From Fistulifera solaris (taxonomy: Eukaryota > Bacillariophyta > Bacillariophyceae > Naviculales > Stauroneidaceae): DNA of 64,000 nt. A program made the position numbers and the translations under genes. Under the pieces are notes generated by a model. The model did no database searches. It was not told the DNA's origin and saw only the letters and a list, made by a program, of their open reading frames with translations. The stretch spans positions 434,001-498,000 of the forward strand of contig AP026126.1 in the NCBI GenBank assembly GCA_030295235.1. The letters are read 5' to 3'. Shown piece by piece: positions 55,890-64,000 of the stretch. Every line of letters starts with the position of its first letter. The first letter of the stretch is position 1.

Positions 55890-57519
55890 ATGGAGTCTAG
55901 CGATTCATCTTCGTCGGCCGACAGAAAGAAGCGACGGAAGGAGAAGAAGTCATCAAAGAGTCGAAAGCGGGAGGAGCGCCAACCGCGAAAGAGGCGACGA
56001 TCGGATTACGACGATGATGCTACTTCTTCCAGTGACGATGACAGTTCCTATCGAAGAGATCGAAAGCGTGAGAAGAAAGAGCGAAAGAAAAAACAAGAGG
56101 GGCAAAAGAAAGTGAAGAAAGAAAAGAAAAAGGGCTAGTAGAGACGCAGACGACTCTAGCAGTCAGAAATCCGACCCCTTGCACAGAAATTATGAGCTCG
56201 CAGATGCTCTTTTGAACATGTTGGAAGGTCACCCTGCACTGGTGGAAGATTTTCCTATCATGTTGATTCGTTTAGCAAGCGGAACTACATTTGATCTGAG
56301 CCAAATGTCGGACCGAGATGCCGCCCATTGCCTTGCACAAGTCTTCACCAAGCTAGAACCATTCGGTGTGGCACAGGATCATGCCGGTGCCTGGTGCTGG
56401 GTAGGAGGCAGTCGCTTATCGAATCCTTCTCACAATGAGCAAATCGTTCTGGTGAAGCTGGTACGCGCCATGTTGGATCAAGTAGGTTTCACTATGCAGG
56501 CAATTGAGCGGCACGATAATCCGGAAATTCCTTCCACCCCCGAGATTGAAAAGGTTCAGTCCCACAACACGACGGAGGAGATAGCCTACATGACAGCAGG
56601 TACGTTACGCGACTTCAATCCAGAACTGGCGCAGGAGCTGGCGGGCTTGTGTCGCATGATCTTAGACGGTGAAAGTATCGCTTTGGATGGTCTTGAGGAT
56701 AATCGCCTTCGCAATGCTCTTGAGAACATTTTCAAAGAATGCAGACTAGAGAAATTAGAGATGGAAAATGACGAAGAAGAAGACAACGACAGTGTTGCAT
56801 TTGGTTATGGTCTACCACAGGCTGCTAACGAGGAATCAAAAATGAGAATACGTTGTGTAATGCAAACCTGCGAGGAAACAGCGAAAAAACCAATTGTAAA
56901 AGGTCCTTTGAAGCCACCTAGCTCCTACACAAACCAGGTGGATGTCCTCTACGATGATTCCGAGTCTTCCGACGAAGAAGGTCCTGCCATGGTAGGATCC
57001 ACACGACAAACGAAGGGTTTATCAAAAGACCTCGTGGCCGCCCAAGCCGCGTTACGCAGCCGCCAGCTTGCGAACGCAAAACAAGGCATTGATGTCTCCA
57101 CAGCAGAAGCAATGGAGGGGCAATCACGAGAAGAGTGGATGGTGGTCCCGGGTAAACAGTTCGACTTTTTAAGTGCTGTCAAGGCGGGTAAACCCATGAC
57201 AAGTCGAAAGTTCGGCGCCCAAAGCAAAGTAGATGTAGCGAAGCAAGGCGAATCGATTCATCCGTCGATACAAGCCGAAATCCAGGCCATCAAAGAAGCC
57301 CACGAAGAGTCGCGTGGTCCATCGCTGATGGAACAGCATCGGGAGAGAAAATTGCAAGAGCAAGCAGCAGCAGCAGCTGCAGGAAAAAGTGAGTCTTGGA
57401 AATGGAATCGCGAAAAAGATCTCGATTCGGGAAGACGTGTCGACAAAGACGCCTTGGGCATGATTCTGGGTAGTGCTGGCAACGAATTGAAGTCCAAATT
57501 TCACGGCGGCTTCGGTTGA
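55890..57519 (+). CDS. GPALPP/DUF3752-family nuclear protein
   Basis: About 543 residues from ATG 55890. The N-terminal ~80 residues are RS/K/E-rich, as in splicing-associated proteins. A conserved segment follows (RNYELADALLNMLEGHPALV, MSDRDAAHCLAQVFTKLEPFG, AGAWCWVGG) that I cannot assign. The C-terminal part matches DUF3752: GPAMVG (GPALPP-like), SREEWMVVPGKQFDFLSAV, GESIHPSIQAEIQAIKEA and SLMEQHRERKLQEQ. Human GPALPP1 is little known but nuclear. A single-base break between 56125 and 56134 (A5G3) separates the basic head from the rest. It converges on the next gene with 25 bp between stops. Confidence 0.75.
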
Positions 57520-57544
57520 GGCGGCATCACGTAAGTATTTCCAT

Positions 57545-58314
57545 TTAAATTGTCAGCACTCTTCGTTTCGTCCGCCTTTTTCTCTCAACAGGTTTCTCTG
57601 CTTTCTCTTGTAAATCTTTGAAATACTCGCTCAGCATCTTATCTACTTCATCGTCCCGCCCCTTGCGATACCCTGCTAAAAATTCAGCGACACAATCCGA
57701 CGCGAGGCGCATCATATCCCTCGCGAACTCTTTCAAATCTTCCGTGGATCGTATTCCGGTTCGTTCTTCGACTTCCTTTCGCAATGTATCCGCTCCCTCC
57801 CTTAGAAATGTAACATTCCGTTTCACATTTTTCTGAATTTTCTTTCCTGTCTTTTCAATTTCTGTTTCTTCTGATTCGTTTGGTTTTACTACCTCCTCGA
57901 CATTCGTCGCGTTCTTTTCCGGATTGTCTTCGACCAGAAATCCACTGGAAGTAAAGAATCCTTTCCATGTACCCTTGTATTCCACCCACGCCCTGGAAAA
58001 TACTTTTGCGAAAGGAGGCAAAGCTGTCAAAGCCTCGACCTGTGCGGGCGTAGGGATTCGGTTCGTCTTTGTACGGATTCGGAAACAAGATATCGGCTAC
58101 AGTTCTGGTATCAACTGCGTCGTCTTCTTGATTGTTGTGTAAAGCAGTCATCTTGGAAAGCCTGTTCTGACGCCGGAATTGCTGAAGTTCACGTCGACGT
58201 CGGGCTCTACCGGAAGTGTAACTAAAGAACGACGGGGACGATGAAAAGTAGCGGTAACTTCGGGAAATCGATGATTTTGGAACAGCGTATGGGGGAAACA
58301 AAGAGGGACACCAT
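57545..58314 (-). CDS. Protein of unknown function with organelle-type presequence
   Basis: Not recognised. About 256 residues if read from ATG 58314. The start is Ser/Arg/Tyr-rich without acids (SISRSYRYFSSSPSFFSYTS), as in mitochondrial or plastid presequences. It is followed by RARRRRELQQFRRQNRLSKM, a conserved-looking NPYARTGRGFDSFASF, then FSRAWVEYKGTWKGFFTSSG and a long charged helix (TLRKEVEERTGIRSTEDLKE, CVAEFLAGYRKGRDDEVDKM). No membrane segment. Two apparent single-base breaks: the G5 run at 58291-58295 (plus strand) and AAA at 58011-58013. Possibly a diatom-specific organelle protein. Confidence 0.55.
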
Positions 58315-58616
58315 TTTGGACTCAAAAAATTGATCAATGATGTCAATAAAGAAAAGTATAGACGAAATGAACACACTGCAAACCTTGTCTCATCGAAATG
58401 TTTTGTTTTTAGCGTTAAGTGCGACAGTAATAAAATTTGCTTATCGTTTGTTCATCGTAATCACATTACAGATGAGGTTACCTGTAAGCTCTACTGTGGT
58501 CAAGAATAATGACGTCATATGAATATGGTTGAAGAAGTAGACTCACATTCTGAGCGGTACTGAAAAGGAGGGAAGCTCATCCGCGAAAAGATCCATTTTA
58601 TTCTTTCCGTTTTCCA
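58315..58616. promoter_or_regulatory. Divergent spacer with perfect CRE palindrome
   Basis: TGACGTCA at 58510-58517 is 100 bp upstream of the ADP-ribosylglycohydrolase-like gene and 196 bp from the divergent gene. No other feature seen. Confidence 0.45.
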
Positions 58617-60017
58617 ATGGATTCGTTCGAAGGCTCGCAAATCATCCTCCAGGTTCACTCGAATGCTCATAGATCATTTTCCGAATCAAAAAGCATTCGA
58701 GGCGACAAAACCATGAAACCATTAATCACCGACCGAATCAAAGGATCACTGCTGGGGTGGGTCGTTGGAGATGCGTTGGCTGTCCCTGTACACTGGTATT
58801 ATAGCCCGGCCAGAATGCGAGCCGATTATGGAGATATCGATTCAATGATAACACCGCTCCCCACACACCCGGAAAGCATGGTGCAGGGTATGTCATACAC
58901 GGGGACGATTGATATTATGCACGACAAGGCCAAACACTATCAAGGAAATGCCATCAGTGATGCCATACTTTCCAAAGAAAAAGAAGAGTCTCTTCGCGAC
59001 GATCATGGTAACTTCGTGGGAGTTGCTCAAGAAGAGCGAGTGCACTATCATAAGTCTTTGTCGAAAGGTCAGAATACAGCAAATCTTTGTCTGGGTCGTC
59101 TGGCTGTTAGATATCTGGCAAATGTCAACAAGGGTGGAGCAGATGGCTACGACCCAGATGGCTTCTTGAGCGAATTTTATAATTACATGACCACGCCTCC
59201 TCCTTCTACACCGGATCCAGCACAATTGATTGCTCACAACGATACGTATTTGGATGTTTACTTGCGCGGTATGTTCGCCAAGGCATCTCAAAAGGACGAC
59301 CATTCACTTCACGATTGTGCCCTTTCCCAACGTGAGACGTGGAGTATTGGTTCCTTGGATGGGGTTGTCATGACGTTGCCCATCCTGGTCGCTTATTGCC
59401 GTGAGCCCGAATCCTACGTGACTGGAAGAGCCATCGAACATCACATGCTGACCCACCGATCCGTTACAGTCACCGCGGTTGTTTCGGTCCTAGTGCCCTT
59501 ACTGCTGGATCTGTTTCGTGGTGCGGATCTACGTTCCACCTTGGATGAAGCCATGTTGAAGATGCGTCCTCCTAAAATAACGGGCCGTGAACAGCGAGAT
59601 TCCTATCTTCAGTTTAAAGGCCCGGGACACATTCCCAAGCTTGAAAAGTGGAAGCAGCACATGGTACTAGCCGACGAAACAATTAAAGACTTGGTTCACC
59701 GGATGCTCGATTGTGAAGATGAGGATGTAGCGGGTTGGGGTGATCGCGACCATTCGAGACTTTCCACCGCTTGCTATTGTGAACACGCCTTTACGGTAGT
59801 TCTTTATTTGGCGTATAAGTATGCTGACAATCCTAAGAAAGCTCTACTACAAAATGTAAAATTGGGAGGACATTCTACGGCCCGAGGCGCTATTTTGGGT
59901 GCTATATTGGGAGCAGCACATGGTTCGGAATCGGTCCCATTCGTGCAAGATCTGGCAGCTCCGGATGTAGTAGAACAAGAGATTGATGCTTTGATTGGCA
60001 CAATTTGTGAAGTTTGA
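58617..60017 (+). CDS. ADP-ribosylglycohydrolase-fold protein with altered metal sites
   Basis: Single exon, 466 residues; ATG 58713 (MKPLITDRIKGSLLGW) is also possible. Fold motifs: KGSLLGWVVGDALAVPVHWY near the start, VHYHKSLSKGQNTANLCLGR, and LGGHSTARGAILGAILGAAH near the end. In active enzymes the last motif is GGDTD and an acidic TDDT motif binds the other Mg2+; both acidic motifs are replaced here. This resembles a divergent subfamily where GENT and GGENxxRG stand at these places, so activity on ADP-ribose cannot be assumed. No targeting sequence is obvious. Confidence 0.85.
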   Translation: MDSFEGSQIILQVHSNAHRSFSESKSIRGDKTMKPLITDRIKGSLLGWVVGDALAVPVHWYYSPARMRADYGDIDSMITPLPTHPESMVQGMSYTGTIDIMHDKAKHYQGNAISDAILSKEKEESLRDDHGNFVGVAQEERVHYHKSLSKGQNTANLCLGRLAVRYLANVNKGGADGYDPDGFLSEFYNYMTTPPPSTPDPAQLIAHNDTYLDVYLRGMFAKASQKDDHSLHDCALSQRETWSIGSLDGVVMTLPILVAYCREPESYVTGRAIEHHMLTHRSVTVTAVVSVLVPLLLDLFRGADLRSTLDEAMLKMRPPKITGREQRDSYLQFKGPGHIPKLEKWKQHMVLADETIKDLVHRMLDCEDEDVAGWGDRDHSRLSTACYCEHAFTVVLYLAYKYADNPKKALLQNVKLGGHSTARGAILGAILGAAHGSESVPFVQDLAAPDVVEQEIDALIGTICEV

Positions 60018-60379
60018 AGGAAATTCGAACAAAAATAAAACAAGTATACATGGTTGTAAATAGACTAGCTTTGACACAGTCTTATTTTTGTTTTATTAGG
60101 ACGTCCAAGCAATAATCACGGCAACGAGGAAAACTCTGCCAAGACTCGGGAGTCCCGAGCTCGTGAAACGTATGAGATTGACGTCATCCTCTCTTCAAGG
60201 CAGTGTAACATTTCGTCGCGTTTGTAAAAAGCGCCACCGCTCGTCAATCGAACACATCACACACTCGTATAACTCGAAACCACTCGACATCAACGACAGC
60301 GAGCTTGTTCATCACTATTGTATCACGGGTAGCTCACAACTCTTACCGTTTCTGCTAGCAAAGCCTTCTAATCACAACC
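60018..60379. promoter_or_regulatory. Spacer with CRE palindrome upstream of the G3P dehydrogenase gene
   Basis: CTCGGGA-G-TCCCGAG at 60145-60159 and TGACGTCA at 60179-60186 (194 bp before the start codon). No gene supported. Confidence 0.45.
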
Positions 60380-61653
60380 ATGGGCTTGTACAGCGTGTTC
60401 TCGCTGCTGATTGCTCTTCACTTCTTCCTTTACCATGGCGTCAATTCATTTGTACAGCGATCGGATTTGATTTCAACTCGTTTCTCGTCGACGGCATTCA
60501 CCCGATCATCGCTGCAGATGCAAGCCAACAGTCCTCCTCCTTATCCTGTCCGTATCGCAGTTATGGGCGGAGGTAACTTTGGATTGGCGCTGAGCTCGAT
60601 CAGTGCACGCAAAGGCTTTCCGACTACTATTTTAGTGCGCGAGCAGGAAATTGCCGATAGCATCAATACGAATCACACGCATCCACGGTACATGCGAGAT
60701 GTGAAATTTCCGCCGACACTGCGCGCTACCACCAATCCGCAAGACTGTTTGCCGGATGCTACGTATATTGTGCACGCGGTTCCGGTGCAATACAGTCGCA
60801 AATTTCTGAACAGTGTCAAAGATTATATTCCTCCGGGTACGCCGGTCTTGAGTGGTTCGAAAGGAATTGAAACATCCAGCCTGGGATTCATGGCGGATAT
60901 TCTCAAAGAAACACTAGGGGAAGAGAGACCGTACGCCTTTTTATCCGGACCATCCTTTGCTCGTGAGATATGCGAGGGAGTTGCCACTGCTGTCGTCATT
61001 GCGTCAGAGGACTTGCTACTGGCCAGAGACTTGGCTACGTTGCTCAGTGACGGAAATTTCCGCGTGTTTACTTCGAGAGATGTCATTGGGGTGGAAATTG
61101 GCGGAGCAGTCAAAAATGTGATTGCCTTGGCCGCTGGTATGTGTGAAGGTCTTGGTTTAGGGACGAATGCCATGAGTGGCCTAGTAACACGTGGCTGTGG
61201 TGAAATGCGAAGGTTAGGACTGACTCTGGGTGCTCGACCTAGCACAATAGCTGGATTGTCTGGTAAGGAAGTGTGGAAGAACTGGCTCGGATCGATTACG
61301 ACTTTGCCATAAAGACATTATCTTACTGTGCTTGATTGTTTGCAGGTGTCGGCGACACATTTGGGACTTGCTTCGGTCCCTTGTCTCGCAATCGTCAGTT
61401 CGGCTATCGGTTAGGGAAAGGTGAAACGATGGAAGAAATCTTGGCTTCATCTTCCGAAGTTGCAGAGGGTGTAGACACGTCAATTGCACTTGTTAATTTT
61501 ATCAAACAAAATTGCAAGGGATACCGACTGGATTTGAAATACCCCATTTTATTCGGAGTCGCGGATATTCTTCAAGGCAAGCTAACACCACTTGACGGTT
61601 TGAAAGGTATTATGAATATGCCTTTCTTAATGGAGAACTTTGACGAGAGATAG
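60380..61653 (+). CDS. Plastid-type NAD(P)-dependent glycerol-3-phosphate dehydrogenase
   Basis: Exons 60380-61262 and 61346-61653 join as AGLSG/VGDTFGTC; about 396 residues. The N-terminus MGLYSVFSLLIALHFFLYHG then VNS-FVQRS is a signal peptide with phenylalanine at +1, a diatom plastid signal. The core shows the dinucleotide motif AVMGGGNFGLALS, VHAVPVQYSRKFL, SGSKGIE, FLSGPSFAREI and GGAVKNVIALAAGM with the catalytic lysine, then PLSRNRQFG. The enzyme makes glycerol-3-phosphate from dihydroxyacetone phosphate for glycerolipids. It converges on the YidD gene (88 bp). Reading through the intron would stop after ~15 codons. Confidence 0.93.
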
Positions 61654-61741
61654 TGATGCAATCGGAAAGACTGCATACAAACACACTACGGTCGGTAAAT
61701 TTGAATTATCTAAGGCTAGCATTTCTTATGTGAGGTGAGTA

Positions 61742-62316
61742 TCAATAGCTACTGTACGTGAAAGGGACAGGTGGCCATTTAGGTGGATCGTAGCCCTTCC
61801 CTCCAATAGGAGAACACCGTAATAACCTCCAAGCAATCAGTATAACTCCTTTTTTTGGCCCAAATCGTTCAATTGCCTGGACGCCGTATTGTGAGCATGT
61901 AGGAACGAAACGACAAGCGGGTGGAAGGAGCGGTGAAATAAAATTTTGTAAAGACCCAAAACGGATATCATGGCAGTGGAGGTCATATTCTTTTGGCTTT
62001 TGTCGCTCTCGGTTATTCCTTTCAATGCATCATCCTCTGGTACGGACTCGTCTGATTCCGTGTAAAATCTATGCCTCGCCAGACGAGGGCGATGTGATGC
62101 AGCACGAGCCATCACAGCACCCAAAGTAGCCACAGTAACCAAAGTGTTCTTTCGCAGGATTCCTTTCGTCAAGGTCAATCCAAGCAAAGCGTGCTTTCCC
62201 CGGGGAACATCGTGTCGCAAAAGCACCGGCCACGGAGAGCACACCTGACAGCCTTCCACAAACCACAACAGCGCATTGCAGAGCATTACAAGGATCGTTA
62301 AGCGCAAAGCTCCCAT
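61742..62316 (-). CDS. YidD-family membrane-insertion factor, probably plastid-targeted
   Basis: The N-terminal half reads from ATG 62316: a hydrophobic signal (RLTILVMLCNALLWFVEG), then ~120 less conserved residues. The YidD core lies in the adjoining frame: FISPLLPPACRFVPTCSQYG, VQAIERFGPKKGVILIAW, RLLRCSPIGGKGYDPP, ending at TGA 61742. The join needs one base more in the A4 run at 61940-61943 (plus strand), fitting other breaks in the window. About 191 residues. YidD works beside YidC/Alb3 in bacteria. The cysteines of the CRFxPTCSxY and RC motifs are all present. Plastid location is inferred from the presequence and the cyanobacterial type of the family. A dispersed palindrome lies 118 bp upstream. 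Confidence 0.85.
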
Positions 62317-62837
62317 ACTACTCTTGCTAAAAGATAGTTCAGCAAAGAAAAGAAGCGTTCATAAGTAGCGTATGATGCTCGCAACATAAAGCAACGATAA
62401 AATCGCAACAAACGAAACAATGTTGCAATGTCTCGTGACTGAAATCAGCAGTCATGGAGAAAAATTGAAAAGACTTTGGGACTATAGTAAAAGTTGAGCT
62501 AAACGATGATTCGACTCAATGAACACGAATAATTTAACAAACTTATCTCATTACGCAATTAATTCGATAGCGAAGACAGAACAATATAGAGAAAGTGAAA
62601 GTTAGACACACAAGGGACAATAAAAGGGGCTTAATTTCGTTTTACTCGTGACTGAAATCCAGTCATGATTTTGGTTGCATTTTGGATGACAGTCCATTTT
62701 GGTGCGCGGCAAAAATTGCGTGGAAAAGACGGTCGATCGAAAAACGAATAGTTGACGGATGAGTTTATCAATCATTAATTCCCATTTACTTATGCGCAGA
62801 TCGTTTCTCGAACGAAGAAAACTAATATATCAGTTCA
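62317..62837. promoter_or_regulatory. Divergent spacer with two dispersed palindromes
   Basis: No gene. CGTGACTG-7 nt-CAGTCATG at 62434-62456 (118 bp from the YidD start) and CGTGACTG-AAATC-CAGTCATG at 62647-62667 (171 bp from the Whirly start). Confidence 0.55.
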
Positions 62838-63655
62838 ATGTTTTCTGTTGCTTTTAATCATAAAACGGTGATTACTGCCGCCAGGATTTGTTCTCGCAAC
62901 ATGTCGACCAAGCAGCCCCTACGAGCGTATCCGATGTACACTGTGTACGGCGCTGATTGTTACTTTAACCTCAAAGTAATTTTACCCAAATTTCGGACAC
63001 GCAATAATGTGCTTTCTACGGATGGCTTTCCACAATATGGCAGTCTTCTTTTGGAATGGGTCCCTCGCGGAAGCGACGGTAAGTTCAGCGGTCTGTCGGC
63101 CCGGCCCGGTGGCGCTTCTCGGATGTATAAATGCTTCGGTCAGTTCTCACTTAAATTTTTCCACTGCATACATGTACAGGAAAAGGAACTCCAGACCGAA
63201 GTCTACGTTTTGCTCTTTCTCCTCAAGAGGCTGGGTTGCTGATCGATCAGGCACGGAATGAAACGGTCGAGTTTTCGAGGACCGGCTTTCCGCCGAATGT
63301 CGTCGACAAAGTCTTTCGGGTCAGTCCACACGAAGCTGGAGCGGTCGAATTTCAAATCGATTATGAAACAGAAGGCCGCGGTGGTCAGAGTCCCACGGAT
63401 CGTCCCGACTTGGAAGGTATAGCTCCGCTCGGAATAGTGTTTCAGCGTGGCGAGTACGTTGTTCTCCGCGAGCTAATGAGGAATTCTATTCCCACTATAG
63501 CCAACTGGGACTTTATGATTAAAATGCAAGTTGAATCTGCCATTACAGAAGCTTCCAAAAGTCATTTTCAGACGATAGCTCGCCGTATGAAGTGCCTTTT
63601 TAACTGGGCGACACAAATGACGAATTGCTTCAATGTTTTGTTTTCCTTGCAGTGA
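62838..63655 (+). CDS. Whirly-family single-stranded DNA-binding protein
   Basis: Exons 62838-63078 and 63180-63655, joining ...RGSDG/KGTPDRSLRFALSP; about 238 residues. Whirly hallmarks: YTVYGADCYFNLKVILPKF (the KGKAALS-equivalent strand), GSLLLEWVP, FALSPQEAGLLIDQ, VFRVSPHEAGAVEFQI and FQRGEYVVLRELMRNSIPTI-ANWD. The N-terminus is organelle-like (VITAARICSRNMSTKQPLRA). Plant Whirlies bind organelle ssDNA and protect genome stability. After NWDFMIKMQ the last ~36 residues do not look conserved; a non-consensus intron from ~63529 to 63653 could end the protein there. Diatoms usually have a single Whirly gene, to my knowledge. Confidence 0.82.
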
Positions 63656-63947
63656 TCCTTCTCAATACATTCAAACATGTTACTACCATCTGTTTGTTGC
63701 GTGAATTGTAAGGTCTAACAGAATCCATCTAAAAAACTAATAGTAGCTCTCCTTAGTCCATTCTTACTTCTCGTTGGCTTTTTCATGACAACACTCCTCT
63801 GAAGTAAAGCATCTAAAACCGATGCGATACATATCAAAGATACTGAAATAGGAGAGACGACAAAGATTCAAGATTCAACACCGGGATTCACGGTCATCAC
63901 ATTCGGACGAAAGCTCGCGTGCCTCTCTTCGTCTCTTCGTTGCCACA
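63656..63947. other. Terminal spacer
   Basis: No gene or dispersed palindrome seen. Confidence 0.35.
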
Positions 63948-64000
63948 ATGCCATCCATCATCATTGCAACGCACGAACTTTTCACAAAAAGCGTTCGCTT
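63948..64000 (+). CDS. Possible 5' end of a further gene
   Basis: ATG at 63948 (CACAATGCC context) opens a frame MPSIIIATHELFTKSVR that runs off the window. Too short to identify; position after a ~290-bp spacer is all that supports it. Confidence 0.3.
   Translation, partial: MPSIIIATHELFTKSVR

Noticed and set aside
60163-60576. Open frame of 137 codons overlapping the G3P dehydrogenase start
   Set aside because: It runs in another frame through the signal peptide region of a well-supported gene and has no recognisable domain.
1-64000. CRISPR arrays, rRNA genes, bacterial-type operons
   Set aside because: No regularly spaced direct repeats, no rRNA-like sequence, and the genes are intron-bearing eukaryotic genes.

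Overview
The window looks like nuclear DNA of a diatom, and a raphid pennate is my best guess; this is inference, since no species marker was searched. The signs are: compact single-copy genes on both strands with few introns (60-145 bp, GTAAG-type donors); secretory-type presequences with a cleavage site followed by phenylalanine, as used for complex plastids; helicase-associated repeats, an F-box family and an HMG-box family of the kind diatoms carry; and a Copia-type LTR element resembling the diatom CoDi lineages.

Layout. 1-4.2 kb: the 3' part of a DENND4-like gene, then an ATPSCKMT/FAM173-like methyltransferase. 4.6-11.2 kb: an LTR/Copia element on the minus strand with identical 203-bp LTRs and a 5-bp target duplication, broken inside. 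11.3-24.8 kb: F-box protein, LPMO-like secreted protein, XRN1, topoisomerase III beta with RGG tails, and a nuclear-encoded plastid response regulator. 25-42 kb: OXA1, a Fun30/SMARCAD1-type remodeller, a helicase-associated-repeat protein, Rpn5, a plastid-type PPR protein, a GRIP/GRAB golgin and Bdp1. 42.7-55.7 kb: an MgtE-type transporter, PDCD2/Tsr4, a GNAT-LysM-HMG fusion protein, EngB, prefoldin 6, NOC2 and a class II-like deacetylase. 55.9-64 kb: a GPALPP/DUF3752 protein, an unknown protein, an ADP-ribosylglycohydrolase relative, plastid-type glycerol-3-phosphate dehydrogenase, a YidD protein, a Whirly protein and possibly the start of a further gene.

The genes are mostly housekeeping: RNA decay, RNA/DNA topology, ribosome biogenesis (EngB, NOC2, PDCD2), protein insertion into organelle membranes (OXA1, YidD), organelle nucleic acids (PPR, Whirly, response regulator), Pol III initiation, proteasome and Golgi tethering. 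They do not form an operon-like unit. All nine tail-to-tail neighbours are only 25-112 bp apart, while head-to-head spacers are 300-680 bp.

The most unusual signal is in those head-to-head spacers. A small palindrome, CGTGACTG-(4-7 nt)-CAGTCATG, recurs about 120-200 bp upstream of start codons, often one copy per promoter. Other perfect palindromes (GTACCGGTAC, TGACGTCA and long-armed hairpins) occupy similar places. Separately, about fifteen otherwise well-conserved genes carry single-base reading-frame breaks, mostly at short homopolymers. This points to an incompletely polished long-read assembly rather than to mass pseudogenisation. Splice sites and frame joins given here were read by eye from the sequence.
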